Shown here: piece after piece, positions 1 to 5,233 of the stretch
Numbering within the stretch: position 1 is the first letter of the stretch
Layout of the letters: every line of letters starts with the position of its first letter
Source of the DNA: Spirochaetaceae bacterium
GTDB lineage: Bacteria > Spirochaetota > Spirochaetia > Treponematales > Breznakiellaceae
Assembly: GCA_031280035.1 (NCBI GenBank)
Contig: JAITHJ010000008.1
Coordinates: forward strand, 1-40,294
Reading direction: 5' to 3'
DNA length: 40,294 bases
Position numbers and translations under genes: made by a program
The notes under the pieces: generated by a model
What the model was told of the DNA's origin: nothing
The model's input: only the letters and a program-made list of their open reading frames with translations
Database searches by the model: none

Positions 1-54
1 TCCGGAAAGCAGTTCCAAAATATTGATAACCCGGATTGTAGGCTGATGCGCCAT
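1..54 (-). CDS. IclR-type transcriptional regulator, N-terminus (cut by window edge)
   Basis: Only the first 18 codons are inside the window. They read MAHQPTIRVINILELLSG. The pattern T-x-R-x-x-x-I-L-E-L-L is the usual opening of the winged-helix domain of IclR-family regulators, in which this helix precedes the DNA-binding helix-turn-helix. The start is the ATG at 54. A TATAAT hexamer lies at 67-62 on the same strand, seven bases from the ATG, so the mRNA could be leaderless; no Shine-Dalgarno sequence is visible. The family call rests on a short N-terminal resemblance and the rest of the protein is not seen, so the regulated pathway is unknown. Confidence 0.5.
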   Translation of the reverse strand, partial: MAHQPTIRVINILELLSG

Positions 55-61
55 GCCCCAT

Positions 62-67
62 ATTATA
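62..67 (-). promoter_or_regulatory. -10 hexamer for the IclR-type gene
   Basis: TATAAT on the minus strand. Its last base is eight bases before the A of the ATG at 54, placing +1 at about 55. A convincing -35 hexamer is not visible (TAGCTT about 17 bp upstream is poor). Confidence 0.4.
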
Positions 68-129
68 GAAGACAGGGCAAAAAAAAGCTATGCCCGCACT
101 GTTTTGAAACAAAACCATCCGGAAAACCG

Positions 130-152
130 GGCCCCGCGGCGGTTCCGGGGCC
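130..152 (-). terminator. Hairpin directly after the stop of the 159-356 fragment
   Basis: GGCCCCG (130-136) pairs with CGGGGCC (146-152). On the minus strand it follows the TAA at 159 within seven bases and is followed by CGGTTTT. The T-run is short, so this is only a probable terminator. Its position supports the idea that a real gene once ended at 159. Confidence 0.4.
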
Positions 153-158
153 TCCTTG

Positions 159-356
159 TTAGAACCTCCAGGTCAGCACCGCCGCCGCCCGGTACCATTC
201 CAGATGGAGCGGCCGGGAGGTATCGAGGGTCCGGTTCCGGTAGTACCGATCCTTCCAGCGGGTTTCCCGGTAATTCCTGCGGGTTCTTACCTGGAGGAGC
301 AGCGCCGCGCTTACCTGTTTTGTTTCAGAAACTTTCCAGCGTGATTGGAAAATGAC
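159..356 (-). pseudogene. C-terminal remnant, probable outer-membrane barrel protein
   Basis: This is a 65-codon open stretch bounded upstream by an in-frame TGA, without a usable start codon. It ends ...LHLEWYRAAAVLTWRF, with aromatic and arginine residues alternating as in the last strands of an outer-membrane beta-barrel and a terminal phenylalanine, the usual barrel-insertion signal. A terminator-like hairpin follows the stop. Other frames upstream contain further short open stretches, so the gene appears truncated or frameshifted. The call is inference from sequence texture; no family could be named. Confidence 0.3.
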
Positions 357-602
357 TCAGGTTTAATACCCTTTTTGGAACGCCCTAAAGCTCTCCCGCG
401 CAAGCGGGTTCTTGGGTAGTAAACCCTCGCCACGAATACATTTCCTCTCCAACGAAGATACCCAGGAGTTTGTTCCTGGATTCTTTATTTCCGAACAACT
501 CCGCTATCCTCCCAGGAAGGTATAACTAAAACACACGGTTTACGCTGTACGTTCTTCAAAAAGGAGAGAGGTCTCACCAGGCTTTTCTTTCGATCGCACC
601 CA

Positions 603-611
603 TGGTATTAT
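603..611 (+). promoter_or_regulatory. Extended -10 promoter of queD
   Basis: TGG followed by TATTAT (606-611), an extended -10 (TGn). Five bases separate the hexamer from the ATG at 617, so transcription should begin at about the start codon. There is no good -35 and no Shine-Dalgarno site. Confidence 0.45.
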
Positions 612-616
612 GCGTC

Positions 617-988
617 ATGTACCATGTCCGCGTAGAATCGGATTTTGCCGCAGCCCACTTTTTGAGCGGTTACCGGGGAAACTGTGAAAAACTGCACGGC
701 CACAATTACCGCGTCCGGCTCTGGGCGCGCGGCGGCAGCCTTGATGGAAGCGGCATGCTTGCTGATTTTACCGTCCTCAAAGGGACGCTCCGCAAAGTCT
801 GCGCCGCCCTGGATCATTCCAACCTGAACGACAATCCTGTTTTTGAAAACAGCCCGAGCGCGGAACGGATTGCCCGGTACATCTTTGACCAAGTTGTCCA
901 ATCGCTTCCCGAAATGGAAGCCAAACTGATAAACGCGGTTGAAGTCTACGAAACCCCTGTAACCATGGCGCGGTACGAGCGGAACTGA
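617..988 (+). CDS. queD: 6-carboxytetrahydropterin synthase (QueD family)
   Basis: The 123-residue protein belongs to the 6-pyruvoyl-tetrahydropterin synthase fold. QueD converts 7,8-dihydroneopterin triphosphate to 6-carboxytetrahydropterin, the first committed step towards the queuosine precursor preQ0. Zinc ligands H14, H27 and H29 are present (AAAHFL and LHGHNY), the catalytic cysteine is C23 in C-x3-HGH, and the D66-H67 pair and E112 in VYETP complete the active site. Length fits bacterial QueD. I chose ATG 617 over ATG 602 because the family starts just before this strand and because an extended -10 at 603-611 would put the transcript start at 617. AGGAG at 561-565 is too far away to serve either start. 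No other queuosine genes are nearby. Confidence 0.88.
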   Translation: MYHVRVESDFAAAHFLSGYRGNCEKLHGHNYRVRLWARGGSLDGSGMLADFTVLKGTLRKVCAALDHSNLNDNPVFENSPSAERIARYIFDQVVQSLPEMEAKLINAVEVYETPVTMARYERN

Positions 989-1031
989 CATACGCTGACG
1001 TGCATAAGCGCGATATGAATCCATCTTGTCG

Positions 1032-1172
1032 ATGATTCATACTTCCGACCATGCCTTGCGGGGTTATGTACATAACTTTCCCCTCAACAACTCCGCCCTC
1101 AAGGGCGCGGTATCAAACCCGGAGGACGGAATGAAGATACCCAAGGGCAAGAATTACGCACACTTTTCCTAA
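1032..1172 (+). CDS. Possible small protein or C-terminal remnant, 46 aa
   Basis: An ATG at 1032 opens a 46-codon frame that ends ...MKIPKGKNYAHFS. The amino-acid composition is protein-like and the frame is bounded upstream by a stop at 1005. There is no Shine-Dalgarno sequence in front of the first ATG. An internal ATG at 1131 is preceded by GGAGG with about five bases of spacing, which would give a 13-residue peptide. I do not recognise a family. It may be a small gene or the tail of a decayed one, lying between queD and the convergent AMMECR1 gene. Confidence 0.3.
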   Translation: MIHTSDHALRGYVHNFPLNNSALKGAVSNPEDGMKIPKGKNYAHFS

Positions 1173-1227
1173 CCTTGTCATGGGTTTAAGAACCCGCGTC
1201 TTTTCCATGCCAAAATTGAGCGTCTCC

Positions 1228-1827
1228 TCACGTTCCCCGCGTTTCTCCAAAAACTGCTGCCGTAAAGGTAAACAATTCCGCGCCGGGAGCGCGATAGGAT
1301 GTGGGGGGAACGCCGGCCTTGATACAGATGTAGTCAAGGTATTGTTCCCGGTTCCAGCCTTGTTCCACCGGAACCTGGGGCAGAAGCACTCCCGCCCGCC
1401 CGCCATATATCAGGTAAAGGCCGTGAACACCGACTTGTACAAGAGCGGAGTCAGAACACGGCCGGAGGGGAGAAAGCGCCGAAATTTCAATACGGCAGCG
1501 GGGAAATTCTTCCGTGGAGAGCGGCGGAAAACGGGGATCGCCGAAAGCGGCTTCGGCGGCCATAGTACGTACCGTTGTTTCCAGCGGACCGGATGCGGCA
1601 AGCCTTCCGATACAGCCTCGCAGCCTTTCACCTTCCGCTTCTTTCAGGTGCAAAGTAACAAAAGCTCCGCAAGACCGGCACAACGCGGAAGAACCCTCAA
1701 CCGTTGCCGCGCTCAACTTGTTGGTACGATGATAGACCGGCTCGCGGCGTTCAAGCCGGGCCGTGATGGTTTCCCTGGCGTCGGAAAGCAACGCCTTTTT
1801 TTCTTCGGCGTTGATGGTGAACTCCAT
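1228..1827 (-). CDS. AMMECR1-domain protein (AmmeMemoRadiSam system protein A type)
   Basis: The 199-residue protein is a single AMMECR1 domain. Recognisable features are the LRGCIGRL segment near residue 68, the AAFGDPRFPPLS segment following it (family pattern A-x-x-D-x-R-F-x-P-L), and a VGVHGLYL-x-x-GGRAGVLLPQVPVEQGW block corresponding to the family's G-x-x-x-G-x-LLPQVA-x-E-x-x-W. In many bacteria this protein is encoded with a Memo-like dioxygenase and a radical-SAM enzyme (AmmeMemoRadiSam); neither partner is next to it here. Biochemical function is not established. The ATG at 1827 sits six bases after an extended -10 (TGT-TATGCT, 1839-1834), consistent with a leaderless mRNA. No Shine-Dalgarno site is visible. 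Confidence 0.88.
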   Translation of the reverse strand: MEFTINAEEKKALLSDARETITARLERREPVYHRTNKLSAATVEGSSALCRSCGAFVTLHLKEAEGERLRGCIGRLAASGPLETTVRTMAAEAAFGDPRFPPLSTEEFPRCRIEISALSPLRPCSDSALVQVGVHGLYLIYGGRAGVLLPQVPVEQGWNREQYLDYICIKAGVPPTSYRAPGAELFTFTAAVFGETRGT

Positions 1828-1833
1828 GCCGCA

Positions 1834-1861
1834 AGCATAACACGGCGGGCCTGTTAACAGG
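1834..1861 (-). promoter_or_regulatory. Extended -10 promoter with palindromic operator candidate
   Basis: On the minus strand TGT-TATGCT (hexamer 1839-1834) lies six bases before the ATG at 1827. A perfect 12-bp palindrome, CCTGTTAACAGG, occupies 1850-1861 where the -35 element would be. No -35 consensus is seen there, so the palindrome may be an operator or activator site. Confidence 0.45.
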
Positions 1862-1866
1862 AAGTC

Positions 1867-2022
1867 TCAGAATAGGTTTACGGACAGCTTGCGTAGGAGT
1901 TTGATGATTATGCGGAGAGTCCTACCCTGTCCCTTCAGAACGGAGTTGTTGATTTTGTAAAAGTCCATGATCAAGGGCAGATACGGCGTAACATACTTCG
2001 GACTGTCCGCCAAGAAGGAGGT
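1867..2022 (-). pseudogene. Unidentified C-terminal remnant
   Basis: A 51-codon open stretch after an in-frame TGA ends ...GQGRTLRIIIKLLRKLSVNLF. It has an amphipathic basic helix at the end and no start codon. The composition looks coding but I cannot assign a family. The surrounding 1.83-2.1 kb stretch contains no other convincing frame, so I read it as a decayed gene on the minus strand. Confidence 0.25.
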
Positions 2023-2106
2023 TCACGGAAAGATCGGGCCAAATATCCGGGGATTGAGAACACGCGGCGCCGGAATCCCCACAATCAGCTATTCTTAGGA
2101 ATTCTC

Positions 2107-2136
2107 TTGACATCTTGTAGAAAATATGTATATACT
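2107..2136 (+). promoter_or_regulatory. Strong sigma-70 type promoter upstream of tRNA-Gly
   Basis: TTGACA at 2107-2112 and TATACT at 2131-2136 with an 18-bp spacer. The next feature downstream is tRNA-Gly, about 200 bases away, with nothing convincing in between, so it may give a long pre-tRNA or an unrecognised short transcript. Confidence 0.6.
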
Positions 2137-2310
2137 ATAGCTGCAATAAATCATTCTAGTACAAGTAACTGTTGACGCTGCGGCAAAACACGTTCCAGGG
2201 ATGGCGGGTTTTATCATCTGAAATTTAACTTTGGCCGGGGTAAAAACGGCAGGATCTTGTTATGATGAAGGCGATTCCTTCGCGGATCACTAGGCAAATC
2301 TTCCTGGATT

Positions 2311-2319
2311 TGTTATGAT
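2311..2319 (+). promoter_or_regulatory. Extended -10 immediately upstream of tRNA-Gly
   Basis: TGT-TATGAT (hexamer 2314-2319) gives +1 near 2326, 18 bases before the tRNA. The same ten bases TTGTTATGAT also occur at 2257-2266. A weak -35 (TAGGCA, 2291-2296) is 17 bp upstream of the second copy. Confidence 0.4.
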
Positions 2320-2343
2320 TATTGACAGGGTTTTTTATAGTGC

Positions 2344-2415
2344 GCGGGAATAGCTCAGTGGTAGAGCGCCACCTTGCCAAGGTGGATGTCGCGGGTCCGA
2401 CTCCCGTTTCCCGCT
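2344..2415 (+). tRNA. tRNA-Gly (anticodon GCC)
   Basis: The acceptor strands GCGGGAA (2344-2350) and TTCCCGC (2408-2414) pair fully with discriminator T2415. The anticodon stem CCACC/GGTGG encloses TTGCCAA, giving anticodon GCC. The 3' CCA is not encoded. The T-loop reads TCCGACT, so position 55 is C instead of the nearly universal U that becomes pseudouridine. The T-stem and all other elements are normal. A strong terminator follows within six bases. Confidence 0.95.
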
Positions 2416-2420
2416 TCAAA

Positions 2421-2451
2421 AGCCTGAAAACAGTGGTTTTCAGGCTTTTTT
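2421..2451 (+). terminator. Intrinsic terminator after tRNA-Gly
   Basis: AGCCTGAAAAC (2421-2431) pairs perfectly with GTTTTCAGGCT (2436-2446) around an AGTG loop and is followed by a T-run. Confidence 0.9.
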
Positions 2452-2518
2452 GTTTCAGCGGAAAGGCTTGGCGGAACCGGACCCCTCAATCACCGGAGGC
2501 TGTTTTCTATTCCGGGGC

Positions 2519-3364
2519 TTACGCCTCGCGTTCGGCGAGCATTTTTCTGACAGCCAGGGCAAGGCCGTCCTTGTCGTTGGCGGCGGTAACCCAGGCGGCT
2601 TTTTCCTTTAACGCGGCAACGGCGTTACCCATAGCCACTCCCCAGCCCGCGTCTCCAACCATTTCCATATCATTGTAGTTGTCGCCTATCGCCATGATTC
2701 TGTCCATGGGAATACCGGCGTGTTCCGCGATCAGGCGCAGAGTGGTTCCCTTGTGAATGCCGTTTACCGTTATCTCAAGACTTCCGTGGTCATAAAACGC
2801 CATGGACAGGTCCGGCCGCCGGGAAAACTTTTTCCTTGCCGCCATAAATTCATCGTTATCGTGAAAATTCAGGGTAAATTTTACCGCGCCGCAGTTCCAG
2901 CGTATCAAAGGTTCTATATCGACAACAGGGAGGTACCATTTTTCGGAATAACTGTCCAGCATGGCTTGTCCCGTCCCGTCTTCCCATGCCGCGCCTCTGT
3001 TATCGGTACCGCCTTCCGCCCCAAAACTGCAATACGTAATGGCCCTGTAGGTCCTGCTTTCCTCAAGAATATCAAGGGAAGTCTTTTCGTCAATGCTGAC
3101 GGTAAAAAGCTGTTCCCGTCCGGGCAATGAATACGCCTGAGCGCCATTATCGGTAATGATATAGGGAAAAGCCTCGAACCCAAGCTCATTGAACAGAAAA
3201 ACCAGGGAATCGGCAAGATGGGACAGCGAGCGCCCGGTACAGGGAACCATCTGTATCCCCGCGTCACGGGCGCCGGCCAGCGCGCTCTTGTTGGCCGGAC
3301 TGATTTGTTGTTGGTTGTCCAGTACCGTACCATCAAGGTCGAAAGCCAGAAGCTCGATCTTCAT
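2519..3364 (-). CDS. Cof-type HAD-IIB family hydrolase
   Basis: The 281-residue protein is a haloacid-dehalogenase phosphatase of the Cof/IIB type, likely acting on small phosphorylated metabolites in the cytoplasm. Motif I is FDLDGT (nucleophile D9, acid D11), motif II is the CTGRS segment near residue 42, motif III lysine is in NGIHKGTTL, and motif IV is GDNYNDMEM, followed by the usual GWGVAMGNA segment. Length is typical. The ATG at 3364 is six bases downstream of a good -10 (TATACT) with TTGCAG 17 bp further upstream, and there is no Shine-Dalgarno sequence, so the message should be leaderless. Its substrate cannot be inferred from context. Confidence 0.92.
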   Translation of the reverse strand: MKIELLAFDLDGTVLDNQQQISPANKSALAGARDAGIQMVPCTGRSLSHLADSLVFLFNELGFEAFPYIITDNGAQAYSLPGREQLFTVSIDEKTSLDILEESRTYRAITYCSFGAEGGTDNRGAAWEDGTGQAMLDSYSEKWYLPVVDIEPLIRWNCGAVKFTLNFHDNDEFMAARKKFSRRPDLSMAFYDHGSLEITVNGIHKGTTLRLIAEHAGIPMDRIMAIGDNYNDMEMVGDAGWGVAMGNAVAALKEKAAWVTAANDKDGLALAVRKMLAEREA

Positions 3365-3370
3365 ACGCTC

Positions 3371-3399
3371 AGTATAAGTTGCGCCCGGATACCCTGCAA
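3371..3399 (-). promoter_or_regulatory. Promoter of the Cof-type HAD gene (leaderless arrangement)
   Basis: On the minus strand TTGCAG (3399-3394), a 17-bp spacer, TATACT (3376-3371), then six bases to the ATG at 3364. This is the clearest leaderless arrangement in the window. Confidence 0.65.
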
Positions 3400-3602
3400 G
3401 AGGCGTGTCCCAAAGGCCGTGCGCGGAGGACAGCTTGCCATCGCACCTTGGGGGACGCAGGGCGAGCGCACTATGCGGTATTCTGCCTGTACCTGGGCGA
3501 ACACCGGCTGGTTCTCCGCCGGCCGCGTACGTTCTGCTGGGTTTTGTGTCAAGGCGGCCGCATGAGGAACGCGGGTATACGTGCGCATTGATCAGGCGGC
3601 GC

Positions 3603-3650
3603 TTGACAGGAATTTTCTGGCGTGGTATGGTTTTACGGTATGCATACTGT
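3603..3650 (+). promoter_or_regulatory. Promoter with palindromic site at the transcription start
   Basis: TTGACA (3603-3608), 17-bp spacer, extended -10 TGG-TATGGT (hexamer 3626-3631). A 16-bp near-palindrome centred on GTATGCATAC covers 3635-3650, over the predicted +1 near 3638, an expected place for a repressor site. The first ATG downstream is at 3640. Confidence 0.55.
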
Positions 3651-4136
3651 AATGGCGGCCGCGCCTAACGCCGGCGGTTCTACCCCCCCCCCCATTATGA
3701 CTTTTTATGCCGCATAACGGGCGCGGCGCTTCCACACCGGTGTAATTTTTTTCATATTCCCAACGCGCAAGCAGCCGCTTTTTTAAGACCCGGACGCGCC
3801 GCCTTGGGACGCGGACACACAGTCTTGAGACAGCGCCGCAGACTCAGGCAGATCCATTACAAACCGGGGCAATTTCACCGCGTACCGGGACAAATCCGCT
3901 CCGCCTGTTGGCACATTCGCGCCGTCTGTTGGCAAGTTCACTTTGCCTGTTGGCAAGTGTACGCCGCCTGTTGGCAAATCCAAACCGCCTGTTGGCAAGT
4001 TCACGTTGCCTGCCGGCAAGTTCATTATGCCTGTTGGCAAAGTGTACGCCGCTATCGGCACATTCGCATTGGCTGCCGGTACTTTCAACGAGACCGGCGG
4101 CAATTTTACCCCATACTACACAAGGAGAATCTGTAA
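3640..4136 (+). other. Possible phase-variable ORF interrupted at a C11 tract
   Basis: An ATG at 3640, two bases after the predicted +1, opens a frame that runs into eleven consecutive C residues (3683-3693). With C11 the frame stops after 24 codons, and with C10 it also stops early. With C12 or C9 it would stay open for about 165 codons to TAA at 4134-4136, which overlaps the ATG of the next gene as TAATG. That end is rich in Cys, Trp, Arg and His because it reads through the 21-bp repeats, which argues against a folded product. The geometry (promoter, homopolymer, stop-start overlap) is what a contingency locus would show, but coding is unproven. Confidence 0.3.
3864..4112 (+). repeat. 21-bp tandem repeat array, about 12 degenerate units
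   Basis: Clear units begin at 3903, 3924, 3945, 3966, 3987, 4008 and 4029 with core GCCTGTTGGCAAGTTCAC; more diverged units extend both ways to about 3864 and 4112. Several units contain TTGCC-TGTT-GGCAA, a five-bp hairpin. Because 21 is a multiple of three and the unit has no stop, several frames are open. On the minus strand the translation shows heptads of the form hydrophobic-polar-[LV]-P-[TA] across 12-13 units; on the plus strand one frame gives P-V-G-K-F-x-x heptads. Neither frame has a good start codon or Shine-Dalgarno site. The array lies directly upstream of the gene at 4136. Confidence 0.8.
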
Positions 4137-4801
4137 TGTCAAAAACAACTGACTGGCTTCCATCTTCGCGGGAGGGCGTCCTAGCAATGGCAAAGGACTG
4201 GAAAGCCGTGATGACCGCCAACGCGGGCGCGTGGGGCATTCCTGCCGATGTGCTGACCGCCTTTGACGGCCTTATCCAGACCGCCGAAACCGCCCTTGAG
4301 ACGGCGCGGAACGAAACTACCCGCACGCCCGTGGCAACGGCGCAGTGCAGGACGGCGTTTGACGCGCTTGTTGCCAAAATGCGGGACATAAAGCGCCGCT
4401 ATTTCCTGTCGCCTCCCCTGGACGATCCGGCGTATATCAGCCTGGGCCTGAAACTGCCCGATACCCACCCCACGCCCAGCGGAACCCCCACGGCGCAAGT
4501 ACTGATAGAAACCTTTTTGATAGGCAGGCATGAACTGGGCGTCAAAATCGTCTATGTTACCGGCAGCCCCGTCGAAGCCGCCAATAAAGGCTATCGGATA
4601 TGGTACAGCGTAACGGAGCAGGGGGATGCCGCCCCTGCGAATCCTGAGGATTTGCGGAAGTCTTTTTCTACCAAACGGAAAAAGGACCTGATCGAATTCG
4701 AGTTTAACGACAGCGGGAAGATGGCGTACTTCGCCCTGCAGATAGAGAACGAGGGCAGGAAAGGGCCGTGGGGTCCTTTAGTATCAGCGTTAATACCTTA
4801 A
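4136..4801 (+). CDS. Hypothetical protein, alpha-helical N-terminus plus FN3-like C-terminus
   Basis: The 221-residue protein has no signal peptide. Residues 1-90 are predicted mainly helical by their pattern (LAMAKDWKAVM, ALETARNETT, AFDALVAKMRDIKRRYF). Residues from about 125 on look like a fibronectin-III-type beta sandwich (GVKIVYVTG, GYRIWYSVT, KMAYFALQIENEGRKGPWGP); the closing G-x-KGPWG block recurs in uncharacterised bacterial proteins of similar size. The ATG at 4136 is preceded by AAGGAG with good spacing, so I reject the longer in-frame reading that runs back through the repeats. The stop codon lies inside a perfect 19-bp inverted repeat. Function is unknown; the setting (repeats, hairpins) suggests an accessory gene. 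Confidence 0.75.
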   Translation: MSKTTDWLPSSREGVLAMAKDWKAVMTANAGAWGIPADVLTAFDGLIQTAETALETARNETTRTPVATAQCRTAFDALVAKMRDIKRRYFLSPPLDDPAYISLGLKLPDTHPTPSGTPTAQVLIETFLIGRHELGVKIVYVTGSPVEAANKGYRIWYSVTEQGDAAPANPEDLRKSFSTKRKKDLIEFEFNDSGKMAYFALQIENEGRKGPWGPLVSALIP

Positions 4802-4816
4802 CGCTGATACTAAAGG
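4775..4816. repeat. Perfect 19-bp inverted repeat overlapping the stop codon
   Basis: CCTTTAGTATCAGCGTTAA (4775-4793) is followed by a TACC loop (4794-4797) and its exact reverse complement (4798-4816). The stop codon TAA of the 4136 gene (4799-4801) is in the second arm. There is no T-run after it, so it is not a standard terminator; it could stabilise the mRNA 3' end or be a recombination or insertion scar. Confidence 0.9.
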
Positions 4817-4817
4817 C

Positions 4818-4908
4818 GGACTTTCGCCAGAGGTGAAAGTCCATGCCGGATATGCCGGGGAGTTTTTGTATAACAAAAACTCCAACACCATCCGCGAAGT
4901 GGATGGTG
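4818..4908. repeat. Three consecutive perfect hairpins
   Basis: Hairpin A: GGACTTTC 4818-4825 with GAAAGTCC 4835-4842. Hairpin B: GGAGTTTTTGT 4859-4869 with ACAAAAACTCC 4873-4883, loop ATA. Hairpin C: CACCATCC 4886-4893 with GGATGGTG 4901-4908, loop GCGAAGT. Together with the 19-bp repeat just upstream they form four back-to-back stem-loops. An open plus-strand frame runs through them (4833-5048) but has no ribosome binding site. Confidence 0.8.
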
Positions 4909-4937
4909 AACGCGCTCATACCATGATGAGGGAAGAA

Positions 4938-5154
4938 AACCACAGAGGACGCGGAGTTACACGGAGTTTTGGGTTATCATCTTTTGATTGTATGCGAAGG
5001 GTACATACCCCACCCCTCTGGGGCGTTAAAAAAGGTATGTTACCCTGAGACAAATATCTTACCAAAACAACCATACCCCGCCGGACCTTCCGGTCCGCGC
5101 TCTGCGGCGGGGTTGGTTGATTTTACTCCGTGAAACCCCGTGTACTCCGTGGTT
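4938..5154. mobile_element. MITE-like element with 30-bp terminal inverted repeats
   Basis: The left end (4938-4967) and the reverse complement of the right end (5125-5154) match at 25 of 30 positions, starting AACCAC and ending CACGGAGT. The 157-bp interior has no credible gene but is highly structured: GGGTACATACC near 5000 pairs with GGTATGTTACCC near 5035, and CAACCA-T-ACCCCGCCG pairs with CGGCGGGGT-TGGTTG between about 5069 and 5117, with an inner GGACC-TTCC-GGTCC stem. I see no clear target-site duplication. Internal periodic CACGGAG-type motifs resemble repeats scattered in many environmental bacterial genomes. Size, inverted ends and lack of genes fit a non-autonomous element. Confidence 0.5.
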
Positions 5155-5166
5155 AGTTTCTTAAGG

Positions 5167-5233
5167 TGTTATCCGCATAAGCGGTTGGACATAACAATTA
5201 TGACAGCGGGAAAAGACCGCAGAGGAGAACATT
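5167..5233 (+). promoter_or_regulatory. Structured leader, copy 1
   Basis: This copy contains TGTTAT...ATAACA outer pairing around CCGC-ATAA-GCGG (5173-5184), then GCGG-GAAAAGA-CCGC (5206-5220), then GGAG (5224-5227) six bases before the ATG at 5234. A closely similar leader precedes the next gene (6591-6655). The 5234 and 6657 proteins are unrelated, so the leader itself is the shared unit; it may control translation or have arrived with a cassette. Confidence 0.55.

Larger units (their letters stand above)
55..605. other. Intergenic region with decayed coding remnants
   Basis: No intact gene is seen in this stretch. On the minus strand it holds a short C-terminal fragment (159-356) and, further upstream in other frames, short open stretches interrupted by stops, which suggests decayed coding DNA. 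A small perfect hairpin CCCGC-GCAA-GCGGG lies at 395-408. I looked for a preQ1 riboswitch in front of queD and did not find the expected pseudoknot elements. Confidence 0.35.

Noticed and set aside
480-616. preQ1 riboswitch upstream of queD
   Set aside because: No stem with the A-rich tail and pseudoknot expected for a preQ1 aptamer could be drawn, and the promoter appears to start at the queD ATG.
608-1024. Reverse-strand open frames over queD
   Set aside because: They are antisense shadows of a gene with clear catalytic motifs on the forward strand.
2225-2678. Open frames on both strands across tRNA-Gly (64 and 118 codons)
   Set aside because: They translate the tRNA itself and overlap the HAD gene in antisense; they have no ribosome binding site and are common artefacts of tRNA genes.
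3864-4112. CRISPR array
   Set aside because: The repeats are directly adjacent 21-bp units with no unique spacers, and no cas genes are present.
3908-4801. Longer reading of the 4136 gene starting within the repeats
   Set aside because: Its N-terminus would be a Leu/Ala/Ser-rich translation of the repeats from a TTG without Shine-Dalgarno, while ATG 4136 has a clear AAGGAG.
4833-5048. 71-codon forward frame through the hairpin cluster
   Set aside because: It is made largely of hairpin arms and the left end of the MITE-like element, with no ribosome binding site.
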